Shown here: positions 7,888 through 14,968 of the stretch, piece after piece
Numbering within the stretch: the first letter of the stretch is position 1
Layout of the letters: each line of letters begins with the position of its first letter
NCBI GenBank assembly: GCA_030604885.1
Contig: JAUVUZ010000001.1
Span: 186,001 to 250,000 of the forward strand
Length of the DNA stretch: 64,000 nt
Origin: Alphaproteobacteria bacterium
GTDB lineage: Bacteria; Pseudomonadota; Alphaproteobacteria; Rhodospirillales; Rhodospirillaceae
Direction: 5' to 3'
Made by a program: the position numbers and the translations under genes
Notes under the pieces: model-generated
Database searches by the model: none
Told to the model about the DNA's origin: nothing
The model's input: only the letters and a program-made list of their open reading frames with translations

Positions 7888-9059
7888 CGGCTTCCCCCCG
7901 GTGGATCGAGGGGAAGCCGGGGCGCTTCGGGATCGCCGGCCTCGGACGAGCGGATGTCGCCGGAGGCCCTTCGGGGGCCGGACTGTGCGGCCGGAAAGCT
8001 CTTTTTCGCGGTTACGCTGAGGCTTCTGGCGGCGCCGCGGATGAGCTTTTCCACATCGCGCGCGCGCTCTTCAAAGTTAGATTCTTGGTTAGACTCTAAG
8101 TTAAGGGCGCGAATCCGTCTGCGATTTCCAGACGTTAAGGCCGGTTTCGGTTCCTGATAGCACGAGCCTCGGGTTCCCGATGGCACGATAGTCCGGGTTC
8201 CCGATAGCACGAGCCCGTCCACAGGTTTTCCACAGGGGGCGAGCGGCTCGAAAGCGAGCAGCGTGCGCCCGCCGATCTCCATCTCCAGCGACAGGACGTA
8301 GCCGGGCAGCGGCTGGCGCCGCACGATGTCGCGCAGCTCGAACGCGAAGCGTTTGAACGGCGACAGACTGCCGGATTTGACATGGAGATGGTGCAGGTCG
8401 AACCGCCAGCCGTCGCGCTGGCGGCCGCCGTGCTTGCGCACGATGCGGTAAAGCCAGCGGTCGAGGCCGCCGGTGAGATCGAAATAGGCCGGGTCGATGG
8501 TGAGGATGAGCGCGTCGTCGAGGACGGCCTTGTAGAACCAGTCGGGGACGATCAGCTCGATGCCGTCCGGTCGTCCATGGCGGTCGGTGCGCTCCTGCCA
8601 TTCGTTGATCCACGAGAAGCGGTGGCGGCGGCCCTCGGCCGGCTGGCGGATCGATGTCGAGATCGTGGTCGATTGCAGCCGGTCCAGCGCCGCCTTGAGG
8701 CGCTGGTAATCGCGCAGCGACGTGCCGCGTCCGACATAGGTGAGGATTTCATAGGGCGTCGTCGCCATCAGCCGTGACGTGCGAAGCCCGTTGTCGCGGG
8801 CTTCGACGATCTGGCTGGCGGCCCAGATCAGGATGTCGGCGTCCCAGATCGTGGCCATGCCATGATCGGGAACGGCCTCGACGCGGATCGTGATGTCGCC
8901 GGCTGCGAAGTCGATCGGGGCGACGCGATGGGATTTGGAGAGGGAGAAGAACGGATAGGCCATGAGATCCTGCGCATCTCGTGGCGCGAAGTCGCCGGGG
9001 AGTGCGCGAAACAGATCGAGCTGCCCACGCTCCGAGAGGTCACGACGCCGCACCACCAT
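7884..9059 (-). CDS. repA: Plasmid-type replication initiator RepA
   Basis: This 391-aa protein resembles the replication initiator protein A family of alphaproteobacterial plasmids and ICEs. Conserved-looking blocks include QDLMAYPFFSLSK (29-41), the TPYEILTYVGR region and the long alpha/beta initiator domain to about residue 275. It should bind iterons and open an origin, allowing the excised element to replicate. Its C-terminal third is low-complexity and contains three iteron-like repeats, two DnaA-box-like sequences and an AT-rich repeat tract at DNA level. The gene starts 18 bp after an AlpA-like regulator gene and overlaps parA. Confidence 0.85.
   Translation of the reverse strand: MVVRRRDLSERGQLDLFRALPGDFAPRDAQDLMAYPFFSLSKSHRVAPIDFAAGDITIRVEAVPDHGMATIWDADILIWAASQIVEARDNGLRTSRLMATTPYEILTYVGRGTSLRDYQRLKAALDRLQSTTISTSIRQPAEGRRHRFSWINEWQERTDRHGRPDGIELIVPDWFYKAVLDDALILTIDPAYFDLTGGLDRWLYRIVRKHGGRQRDGWRFDLHHLHVKSGSLSPFKRFAFELRDIVRRQPLPGYVLSLEMEIGGRTLLAFEPLAPCGKPVDGLVLSGTRTIVPSGTRGSCYQEPKPALTSGNRRRIRALNLESNQESNFEERARDVEKLIRGAARSLSVTAKKSFPAAQSGPRRASGDIRSSEAGDPEAPRLPLDPPGGSR
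8041..8234. other. Candidate replication origin inside repA
   Basis: Three kinds of signal cluster within 194 bp: three iterons (8149-8215), TTTTCCACA at 8047-8055 and 8226-8234 (one mismatch from the DnaA box TTATCCACA), and an AT-rich tract at 8071-8104 with tandem GTTAGATTCT and GTTAGACTCT followed by GTTAAG. Iterons, DnaA boxes and an AT-rich repeated melting region are the usual parts of an iteron origin. Here they all lie in the poorly conserved 3' part of repA. Origin activity is inferred. Confidence 0.6.
8149..8215 (-). repeat. Three direct iteron-like repeats
   Basis: The plus strand shows GGTTCCTGATAGCACGAG at 8149, GGTTCCCGATGGCACGA at 8172 and GGTTCCCGATAGCACGAG at 8196. Start-to-start distances are 23 and 24 bp, about two helical turns. 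The change in distance shifts the reading frame, so the repetition is a DNA feature and not a repeated peptide. Confidence 0.75.
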
Positions 9060-9077
9060 GAAAGGGTCCGGCCACGA

Positions 9078-9359
9078 TCAGCGTGCGAACCGGCCGGCAA
9101 CCCGGTCGGTCGTCGGCGGCTGGCGCTTCGCCGGCAGCACGGAGCCGCGCGGATCGGAGGTCGAGGTGACGGCGCCGCGCTCGGCCCAGGTTTCGAGGTC
9201 GTCGACGGCATAGACGACGCGCCCGCCGAGTTTGCGGTAGGCCGGGCCGGTGCCATAGGTCCGGTGCTTTTCGAGGGTGCGGGCGGACAGGCTGAGAAAT
9301 TCAGCGGCTTCCTTGGTCCGCAGATAGCGTGGCGGGAGCGCGGTGGTTTCGGGTCGCAT
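9078..9359 (-). CDS. AlpA-like helix-turn-helix protein
   Basis: This 93-aa protein has the excisionase/AlpA pattern: YLRTKEAAEFLSLSARTLEK (helix-turn-helix, residues 12-31), then a wing ending in GGRVVYAVDDLETWAERG. Such proteins act as recombination directionality factors or transcription regulators in integrated elements. GGAGG precedes the ATG. It stands just upstream of repA and may control the replication/transfer operon or excision. Which of the two cannot be decided from sequence. Confidence 0.85.
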   Translation of the reverse strand: MRPETTALPPRYLRTKEAAEFLSLSARTLEKHRTYGTGPAYRKLGGRVVYAVDDLETWAERGAVTSTSDPRGSVLPAKRQPPTTDRVAGRFAR

Positions 9360-9494
9360 GGGGCGGGCCTCCGTGGGTTTGCTGGGGGCCGCTGGCGATC
9401 AGCGGCTGACAGCGACCACGGTGGCGAAGAACCGTCGGCGGGATGGATGGGGGACTTGAGGTGGCTAAAATCCCCACCCCCTGTCGCGGCGCGG
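9360..9494. other. Short gap upstream of the AlpA-like gene
   Basis: The gap holds a GC hairpin (AGCCGCTGATCGCCAGCGGC, read on the minus strand) and the ribosome-binding site of the AlpA-like gene. No further feature is evident. Confidence 0.4.
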
Positions 9495-10257
9495 CTATGT
9501 GCGCCGGCGCTGGCGAAGCAGTTGCAGATAGCCGCCGTTGATGAGCGCCAAGCCGCCTTCGACCAGGGCGATGACGGCATCGCGCAGCGGCGATGTCTTC
9601 CAGGGCTCGGTGTTGACGCGCGCCTCGCCGTAGATCGCGACGGCGATCTCGCGATAGCTCGCGCCGTTCATGTGACCATCGGTGGCGCGGAGTTTCAGGC
9701 GCAGGCGGCGGCGTTGTTCGGCGGTCATGCGCTTATCGCGTGGCGGCGGGCGGCCGCGCCAGACGCGCGCCATTCGCGTCAGGGCATCGATGCGGTCGAA
9801 GACGTCGTTATCGAGCGGAACCAGCGCCGCGAGCTGGTTGTCGTGAACAGTGCCGGAAAGGAACAGAACCTGGATGTCGTGCTCGGAGAAGGACGCATAG
9901 GCGCCTTCGGGGGCTTCACGCCCTGCGGCGAACGGATCGGCGGAGGAAGCGGGGGCGGGAGGCAGAAATTCGGGGCGGCGCGTCAAGAGGAGAACAGCGG
10001 TATCGCTGGACGGCGACCAACGTATTTCCTGAGCGAGTGCGGACAGGCCCGGCCTGGCAGCGAAATCGAAGCCCCCAGAGCTGTTCTGCGTCTTTTGGAA
10101 GCGGTGCGGCCTCAGTGGCAGCGTTCACAAGACCGCTGTAGAGTTCCTGATAGGGAACGTATCGGCGAAGACATTCCCAGGCGAGTCCCTCGACCTGCAG
10201 CCTGTCGAAATAGTCGTAACGGCTGTCGTTCCGCCAGTCTCTTGTATCTGGCCTCAT
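9495..10257 (-). pseudogene. DUF6499-DUF2285 regulator, split by a one-base frameshift
   Basis: The N-terminal part (start 10257, preceded by GAGGAG) reads MRPDTRDWRNDSRYDYFDRL and continues through YVPYQELYSG to ELWGLRFRCQ, the DUF6499 pattern. In the same frame it then becomes unlike the family. In the next frame the expected continuation appears immediately (PGLSALAQEIRWSPSSDT, then VLLLTRRPEFLPP), followed by a full DUF2285 domain ending at 9495 (NGASYREIAVAIYG, LINGGYLQLLRQ). Removing one G/C within 10047-10054 would restore a single protein of about 250 aa. The family is a DNA-binding regulator conserved in these ICEs. The cause may be a real mutation, programmed frameshifting or a sequencing error. 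Confidence 0.8.
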
Positions 10258-10344
10258 AGCGTCAACTCCTCGCAGGTTACGCGCAAGTCGAACGCCGAGT
10301 TTTCCTGTTTCATCATAGGTGGCGGAAGGCCGGGAGAGGACATT

Positions 10345-10369
10345 GCGTGATGCCGAAGGAGCATCACGC
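10345..10369 (-). terminator. Hairpin after the 86-aa gene
   Basis: GCGTGATGC and GCATCACGC form a perfect 9-bp stem around a 7-base loop, 13 bp beyond the stop of the upstream gene. It lacks a clear U-tract, so termination is only possible. Confidence 0.4.
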
Positions 10370-10382
10370 GACCAGCGGCGGA

Positions 10383-10643
10383 TCAGCCCTGGGACAGTCG
10401 CAGAAGGTGCCGATAGCCGGTGTGCGTCATCCAACGGGCGCGAGCGAGATGGCTATCGTGGATGCGTCGACAGCGTTCGGGTTCGTTGACGGGATCGAGT
10501 CCGAACAAGATCTGCACCGCCTCTGTCCAATCGGCGCCATCGGCATCCGCGTCCAGCAAGCGCGCGTAGAGTTTGACGTGCGCCTTGTCATAGGCGGTGA
10601 GTTCCTGCCCTGCCGGCGCGGTATCTGCGAATGTCTCGATCAT
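10383..10643 (-). CDS. Small conserved ICE protein, DUF2285-associated
   Basis: This 86-aa protein begins MIETFADTAPAGQELTAYD and ends with HDSHLARARWMTHTGYRHLL. The order Y-D-x-A-H-x-x-L-Y-A-R-L-L-D-A-D, then D-W-x-E-A-x-x-x-L-F-G-L-D, then SHLARARWM is a pattern I associate with small ICE proteins that travel with DUF2285 regulators. No catalytic motif is visible and the function is unknown. The internal ATG at 10643 is used because the preceding codons in the frame do not look conserved. It lies between an XRE regulator and the split DUF6499-DUF2285 gene. Confidence 0.65.
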   Translation of the reverse strand: MIETFADTAPAGQELTAYDKAHVKLYARLLDADADGADWTEAVQILFGLDPVNEPERCRRIHDSHLARARWMTHTGYRHLLRLSQG

Positions 10644-10736
10644 GATGCAGGCTCGATTACTATGCGGCGGCTGCATCTTAACCATGTTTTGTCCAAAATG
10701 GAGCGACGGCAAGCTTGGGCGAGCTTTGCCCGCCGA

Positions 10737-11003
10737 TCAGCGCGCTGCGGTGGATGGATTGGGCTTATTTCCGCGATCATCGACCAGCAACACTCCTTGC
10801 CCCTGAACGGTGGACAAGAGGACGATGCCGGCAGCTTCCAAAGCCCTGCGCACCTGATCGCGCGTTGTCTCGTACACATCGAGTCCGCTTTCGGATTCGA
10901 GGCGTTTAAGCGCGGTCAGCGATATGCGGGCCTTGTCAGCGAGCGTCTCCTGTGTCCAACCCAGCAACGCGCGTGCGGCCCGTGATTGTCGGGCGGTGAT
11001 CAT
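10737..11003 (-). CDS. XRE-family helix-turn-helix regulator
   Basis: This 88-aa protein has a Cro/C1-type helix-turn-helix at residues 3-58 (SRAARALLGWTQETLADKAR, SLTALKRLE) and the short C-terminal beta-segment seen in small single-domain repressors. GGGAGGTGATC serves as ribosome-binding site and overlaps a perfect 20-bp palindrome that includes the start codon, so autoregulation is likely. It is a candidate master repressor for the neighbouring ICE genes. The genes it controls are not shown by the sequence. Confidence 0.88.
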   Translation of the reverse strand: MITARQSRAARALLGWTQETLADKARISLTALKRLESESGLDVYETTRDQVRRALEAAGIVLLSTVQGQGVLLVDDRGNKPNPSTAAR

Positions 11004-11014
11004 GCATGATCACC
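10995..11014. promoter_or_regulatory. Perfect 20-bp palindrome over the XRE gene start: operator
   Basis: GGTGATCATG and CATGATCACC are exact reverse complements with no spacer. The palindrome covers the ribosome-binding site and the ATG of the XRE regulator. A dimeric repressor bound here would block its own expression. This is the usual logic for XRE proteins and is inferred here. Confidence 0.65.
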
Positions 11015-11225
11015 TCCCATTCGGACCTACGCGCATTCCAGAACTACGGCTATTTTAGTCGTCCTTGCTCTATTTTGCCAGTCTAAAGACGCTGCATGAA
11101 ATCTGCGGCGACGTGGTTCCGGTGCAGTGATTCGCGCGGCTGCGCGGGATCGGGGCGCCTGAAAGGCGGTCTCGGCCCGCAGCAGGCCGACGACCGCGTT
11201 GGGCGGGCGGCGTCCAAGAAATGGA

Positions 11226-11244
11226 GGGGCGGATGATCCGCCCC
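11226..11244 (-). terminator. Intrinsic terminator-like hairpin
   Basis: GGGGCGGAT and ATCCGCCCC pair in a 19-bp near-perfect inverted repeat directly after the 54-aa gene, followed on the minus strand by TCCATTTCTT. It probably ends that transcript before the XRE gene. Confidence 0.6.
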
Positions 11245-11246
11245 TT

Positions 11247-11411
11247 TTACGCGAAGGGATCGATCTCGGAGACGATGGTGTCATCGTCGCCGTCATATTC
11301 GGTGGCGGGCATCACGCTCATGGTGCCGTCGCCGGCGCGGAAGATGACGATGGCGACCATCAGGGTGGAGGCGAGACTGGCGGCGTAGGCGTTGGCAGTT
11401 GCGAGGGTCAT
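11247..11411 (-). CDS. 54-aa conserved small protein
   Basis: The protein starts MTLATANAYAASLASTLMVA and ends with the acidic DDDTIVSEIDPFA. The first half may form one hydrophobic helix and the rest is acidic. I recall similar tiny proteins in ICEs of sphingomonads but cannot name a family. GGGAG lies 12 bases before the ATG. The leader carries a hairpin at the same distance from the start as the one before ssb, so the two genes may be co-regulated. A hairpin terminator follows. Confidence 0.6.
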   Translation of the reverse strand: MTLATANAYAASLASTLMVAIVIFRAGDGTMSVMPATEYDGDDDTIVSEIDPFA

Positions 11412-11430
11412 TGTCCGGCTCCCGATTTCG

Positions 11431-11448
11431 GCGGGGACCATTCCCCGC
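11431..11448 (-). promoter_or_regulatory. Leader hairpin of the 54-aa gene
   Basis: GCGGGGA and TCCCCGC form a 7-bp stem, and the top of the hairpin reads GGAATGGTCC on the minus strand. It ends 19 bases before the start codon. A hairpin with the same AATGG apex lies 19 bases before the ssb start. Confidence 0.5.
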
Positions 11449-11825
11449 TCGACGGGCGCCCGAAGTGTTTTGGGTTCGGCCGGGGTCATCGCGCAGGCGA
11501 AGACGAAGCGACCGCACGCTTGCGTAGCGGACCCCATGAGGGTTGACCCTGGAAGGCCGGGACCGGAACCAAGGTTAAGCCACAAGAACGGGGTGGTTTC
11601 CGCTTGCCGGAGCCGGTTGGCCCTGCATTGCCCTTGCCGGCGCTGCCCTGGCTCGCTCCCTGACAGTCGCGATCGTCCGCAGTTGTCTATGGTCCGCGTG
11701 ATGCCCGCCGCCGAATATGCGCCTTGCGTGCGCCGGTCTGTTTGATCCCTTTGCGTGAAGCGGCGCGCAGCATCCAAGGGGCCGCAGCTTTGGGGCGGCG
11801 TCGATCCGGCGCGAACATTAGAAAT

Positions 11826-11847
11826 CCCGGCGGCTTTCGCCGCCGGG
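11826..11847 (-). terminator. Terminator after ssb
   Basis: CCCGGCGGC, a GAAA tetraloop and GCCGCCGGG are followed by ATTTCT on the minus strand, 15 bp beyond the ssb stop. Confidence 0.75.
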
Positions 11848-11862
11848 TCTCCGGCCGTCCGA

Positions 11863-12264
11863 TCAGAACGGGATGTCATCGTCGTCGATGAACTTGCCGT
11901 CGTCGTTTTCGGTCTGCTTCGCCCGGTTCAGGAAATCGACGGTTTCGGCGATGATCTCGCAGCCGTAGCGGTCGTTGCCCTGCTGGTCGGTCCATTTGGT
12001 GTAGTGGATGCGTCCGCGAACCAGAACCTTCATGCCCTTTTCGCAATGCTCCTCGATCGTCTTGCCGAGGCTGTTGAAGGCGGTGATCCGGTGCCATTCG
12101 GTGTCCTGCACCCGGTAGCCCCTGTCGTCGCGGACCACCTTGCCTTCCGAGTAGCGAGGGCGCGAGGTTGCGAGGGTGAAGTGGGTGATGCGGGTGCCGC
12201 CCTGGGTGGCGCGGGTTTCCGGGTCCTGGCCGATGTTGCCAGCGAGGATGACGATGTTCTGCAT
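11863..12264 (-). CDS. ssb: Single-stranded DNA-binding protein
   Basis: This 133-aa SSB has the OB-fold start (MQNIVILAGNIGQDPETR), the ITHFTLATS strand, TEWHRITAFNSLGK and the GMKVLVRGRIHYTKW segment. It ends in the acidic tip DDDDIPF used to recruit replication and repair proteins. It is shorter than chromosomal SSB because the linker is reduced. ICE-borne SSBs coat the incoming single strand after transfer and dampen the SOS response. Its leader has a hairpin 19 bases before the ATG and it ends in a strong terminator, so it forms its own transcription unit. Confidence 0.95.
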   Translation of the reverse strand: MQNIVILAGNIGQDPETRATQGGTRITHFTLATSRPRYSEGKVVRDDRGYRVQDTEWHRITAFNSLGKTIEEHCEKGMKVLVRGRIHYTKWTDQQGNDRYGCEIIAETVDFLNRAKQTENDDGKFIDDDDIPF

Positions 12265-12283
12265 TGTAGGTCTCCGTTGCTTC

Positions 12284-12305
12284 TCGGAGGAACCATTCCC
12301 TCCGA
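12284..12305 (-). promoter_or_regulatory. Leader hairpin of ssb
   Basis: TCGGAGG and CCTCCGA form a 7-bp stem around GAATGGTT (minus-strand sense). It ends 19 bases before the ssb ATG, matching the hairpin upstream of the 54-aa gene in distance and in its AATGG apex. Confidence 0.5.
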
Positions 12306-12714
12306 CGAGACCCGGCCAAGGCCGTCTGGAGACTCCTGCATCGCCGCCTTCAGCGGCGGCTTGACCCCCAAGGTCCGGGTGGGGCGGGCAGCCGCGCTTG
12401 CGCGGCAACACGGCCGGAAACCGCGGGGGTTGCCGGAAGGAAACAGAACGGACTTAGGGGATCAGTCAGTCGGAGGGATTGGTGCTTCCGTAAGCCCGAT
12501 GGAGACCGGGCCAGAACAGCATCCTTGCTGGCCGCAGATGAGACAGGGCCAGACGCACCACCCCGGAGGCGCCCCGGCCACGCCCTGTCGCCTGCCGATC
12601 CGCGCCCCGGCTTCGGAGGCAAACGAGGATTTCCGCGAGAACGAGACGCCTGCCGGGTTGTCCGCACCAATTGCCGGATCATCGTTTTGACGGCACGAGG
12701 CTCGATTCAGAGCC

Positions 12715-12743
12715 TTGCGAAAAGGGCATGAAGGTGTTCGCGG
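12715..12743 (+). repeat. Inverted copy of an internal ssb segment
   Basis: The 21 bases starting TTGCGAAAAGGGC are identical to the reverse complement of 12026-12046 inside ssb. The following GTTCGCGG also matches after skipping four bases (ssb 12014-12021). It encodes CEKGMKV, an SSB peptide, on the plus strand but has no intact gene around it. It is probably the remnant of an old SSB gene or of a rearrangement. Confidence 0.55.
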
Positions 12744-13089
12744 CGCAGCTCGTCGCGCAACCCACGGACCGATCAGCACCGCGTCGACCGGCGCGCTCGC
12801 AGATCTCGCCCGATGCCGACGCAGCGGGCCGGACGGTGCGACCGACACGGCGATGGCGCATTCAGCAACCCGATGAGACTCCGCCCTGATCGGATGGCGG
12901 GAGGCTTGGCGCGAACGCTGTCGGGATGGTCATGGGAGCGATGGATCGCCACCACCCCGTGTCAGCGATTGAAGCCGAATGGCGGAAACGCGCTCATCAA
13001 GCGTGGTTCCGGCGCAGCCGAATGAGCGGCCCGAAGGGCGACACCCATCCTTCCCGGCCCATGCCGCGAGGATCATCGGAACAGCACGA

Positions 13090-13506
13090 TCAACGCGAAA
13101 GCGCAGCCGTTCCGACCGCATTGAGGTTCAGCACCGCCGCTATGCCGATGACCAAACCGCCGATCCCGCCGAGGATATTGATGGCGATGGCCGAGTCGAT
13201 CATGTGCTTGGTCACGCCATGAACCAGCGCGAAACCGGCGATCACGGCCGGAATGGCGAAGATGGCGAGCGCGATCAGACGCAAGGCGGGGTTTTTCGCA
13301 AAGCCAAGCACGGCGATCACCAGCACGACGGAGCCTATGGCCGCACCGATGGCCGCAAGGGCGGAAAACCAGAAGCCCGAGCCTGTCGCATAGACATATT
13401 GGAACGCGGTGATGCCCGTCATCACAGGCAGCGCGTAGATGGCGAGATGCCAGGCGATCACGCAGAAGGTGATGGTGAGCGAGATGGCAAGAAGGATCAG
13501 CGTCAT
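13090..13506 (-). CDS. Four-helix membrane protein of unknown function
   Basis: This 138-aa protein is almost entirely hydrophobic, with about four transmembrane segments (near residues 2-24, 40-68, 72-95 and 105-132) separated by short polar turns. The start MTLILLAISLTITFCVIAWH and KNPALRLIAL are the most recognisable parts, and I recall similar proteins in related ICEs. No catalytic residue is evident. GGAGG precedes the ATG. It stands alone between the DUF2493 gene and ssb, so context gives no clear clue to its job. Confidence 0.7.
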   Translation of the reverse strand: MTLILLAISLTITFCVIAWHLAIYALPVMTGITAFQYVYATGSGFWFSALAAIGAAIGSVVLVIAVLGFAKNPALRLIALAIFAIPAVIAGFALVHGVTKHMIDSAIAINILGGIGGLVIGIAAVLNLNAVGTAALSR

Positions 13507-13670
13507 GGAAACCTCCACTTGAATGGTTGAGGATCACGACAGGCTGCCCGGAGATACGCTCCGCCTGCGACTATGCTGCTTCGCCGGTTCTGCAAGGAAA
13601 CATCATAAAAGCCTTCTCATTGCCGTGTCGTCAAGTATTGGCGGCTGTTGCAGCCGCCTTTCGGCGGCGC

Positions 13671-14603
13671 TTACGCGCCGCCGTCGAACTTCATGACCGG
13701 GATGCCGAGCTTGCGGGCCTTGTCCGCGAGATTGTCCTGAATCCCGGTTCCGGGGAAGTGAATGACCCCGATCGGCATGGTGTCGAGCATCGCATCGTTG
13801 CGCTTGAACGGCGCTGCCTTGGCGTGCTTCGTCCAGTCGGGCTTGAAGGGGATTTGCGTAACCTTGCGGTTGCTGGCCCATTTCGAGGCGATGAGTTCGG
13901 CGCCCTTCGGGCTTCCACCGTGCAGCAGCACCATGTCGGGGTGTTTGGCGTGAACCTGATCGAGCTTGGCCCAGATCAGGCGGTGGTCGTTGTAGTCGAG
14001 CCCGCCGGTGAAGGCCACTTTCGGGCCGGGCGGAAGGAGCACCTCGTTCTCGGCCTGCTTCTTCGCGGCGAGGAAGTCGCGGCTGTCGATCATCGCGGCG
14101 GTCAGGTTGCGATGGTTGACCATGGAACCCGTGCGCGGCCGCCAGACGGAGTGGGTGTGGCGCTCGAAGTGTTCGGCGGCCTGGTCGCGCATCAGCTCGA
14201 AGGCGTCGCGCCGTTCGAGAAGGGTCTGACCCTCTGCCGTCAGGCGCTCCAGTTCGACGGACTTCACCTCGGAGCCGTCCTGTTCCCGTTGAAGGCGGCG
14301 CTGCGCGACTTCGTTGTCGTCCAGCTCGCGCGCGATCCGGTCGCCCGCGCGCTGGAAGAGGTTGACCGTGCCCCAGAGCAGTTCTTCGAGGTCGGGTTCC
14401 AGGCGGGTGTCCGAGAGCGCCACCACGAGGGCGTCGAAGATGTCGGCGATGCTGCCGGCCACGACATTGCCCTCGGGGAGCGGTCGCGGGTCGGGTTCGT
14501 CCTCGAAGGGACGGTAGCCGTAGAGCGCCAGTTCCTGAAGGACGTGATCGGTCGGGGAAGATTCGTGGTGCGGCTCGTAGTCGGTGTCGTGGTGTTCGGT
14601 CAT
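13671..14603 (-). CDS. DUF2493 (SLOG-like) protein
   Basis: This 310-aa protein has a variable, acidic helical N-terminal half. The C-terminal domain (about residues 195-308) carries VAFTGGLDYNDHRLIWAKLD, VLLHGGSPKGAELIASKWA and VIHFPGTGIQDNLADKARKL. This is the DUF2493 pattern, a Rossmann-like fold related to the SLOG/DprA nucleotide-binding superfamily, which supports sensing or processing of a nucleotide-derived ligand. DUF2493 genes are standard cargo of alphaproteobacterial plasmids and ICEs, and the function is unknown. The ATG at 14603 starts the conserved MTEHHDTDY segment. A GC hairpin with a GAAA loop follows the stop. Confidence 0.8.
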   Translation of the reverse strand: MTEHHDTDYEPHHESSPTDHVLQELALYGYRPFEDEPDPRPLPEGNVVAGSIADIFDALVVALSDTRLEPDLEELLWGTVNLFQRAGDRIARELDDNEVAQRRLQREQDGSEVKSVELERLTAEGQTLLERRDAFELMRDQAAEHFERHTHSVWRPRTGSMVNHRNLTAAMIDSRDFLAAKKQAENEVLLPPGPKVAFTGGLDYNDHRLIWAKLDQVHAKHPDMVLLHGGSPKGAELIASKWASNRKVTQIPFKPDWTKHAKAAPFKRNDAMLDTMPIGVIHFPGTGIQDNLADKARKLGIPVMKFDGGA

Positions 14604-14968
14604 GGTGGTCTGCCTTCGGCTCGTGGCCGCGCCCATCGCGGCCTTCGTGGCGACGAAAGGCGGCGGGCGGGACGGACCTGCACCGGACGCGCAGCGGGAG
14701 GCCGGAACGCAGAGGAGGATGACGGGGGCCGGCGATTTTGCTTCGCGATGCAAAGCGCCCCAGCCGGGGTCCCCGCGCGACTTGTCGCGTGGGGTGGGTG
14801 CGGCGCGGCGGAAAATCGTTGGCAACCGGCATTGCCTGTCCGGCCCGCCTGACGCCCCGATCGCCCTCTCAGAAGGCCGTGGGTGTGGCCTCTCCGCGCC
14901 GGAGGCAGATCGCCATGGCTGAACCGGCCCCGCGATACCGCGTTGCCGCTGCACCTGACCGTGACCGA
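14604..14968. other. 365-bp gap upstream of the DUF2493 gene
   Basis: No gene is supported here. The gap contains a strong hairpin at 14771-14794 (CCCCGCGCGAC pairing with GTCGCGTGGGG, two-base loop) and a weaker one at about 14731-14750. It probably holds the promoter and leader of the DUF2493 gene and the end of the Toprim transcript. It does not show the purine-rich boxes of the leader family described further right. Confidence 0.5.

Larger units (their letters stand above)
11412..11862. other. 451-bp gap upstream of the 54-aa gene
   Basis: The gap holds the ssb terminator at its right end and the hairpin leader of the 54-aa gene at its left end. In between I see no convincing coding sequence. 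Open frames there lack ribosome-binding sites and recognisable domains. Confidence 0.5.
12265..13089. other. 825-bp region without a convincing gene
   Basis: Apart from the ssb leader hairpin and a 29-bp stretch copied from ssb in inverted orientation (12715-12743), I see no gene. Open frames occur on both strands, but they lack ribosome-binding sites and family signatures and have erratic composition. The region may be degraded sequence or carry the ssb promoter. Confidence 0.5.

Noticed and set aside
8149-8215. CRISPR-like repeat array in repA
   Set aside because: Only three short repeats 23-24 bp apart, without spacers of constant length and without cas genes. They fit iterons.
12462-12848. 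128-codon minus-strand frame in the empty region
   Set aside because: It has no ribosome-binding site, no hydrophobic core pattern and no relatives I can recall. Overlapping frames on both strands look equally random.
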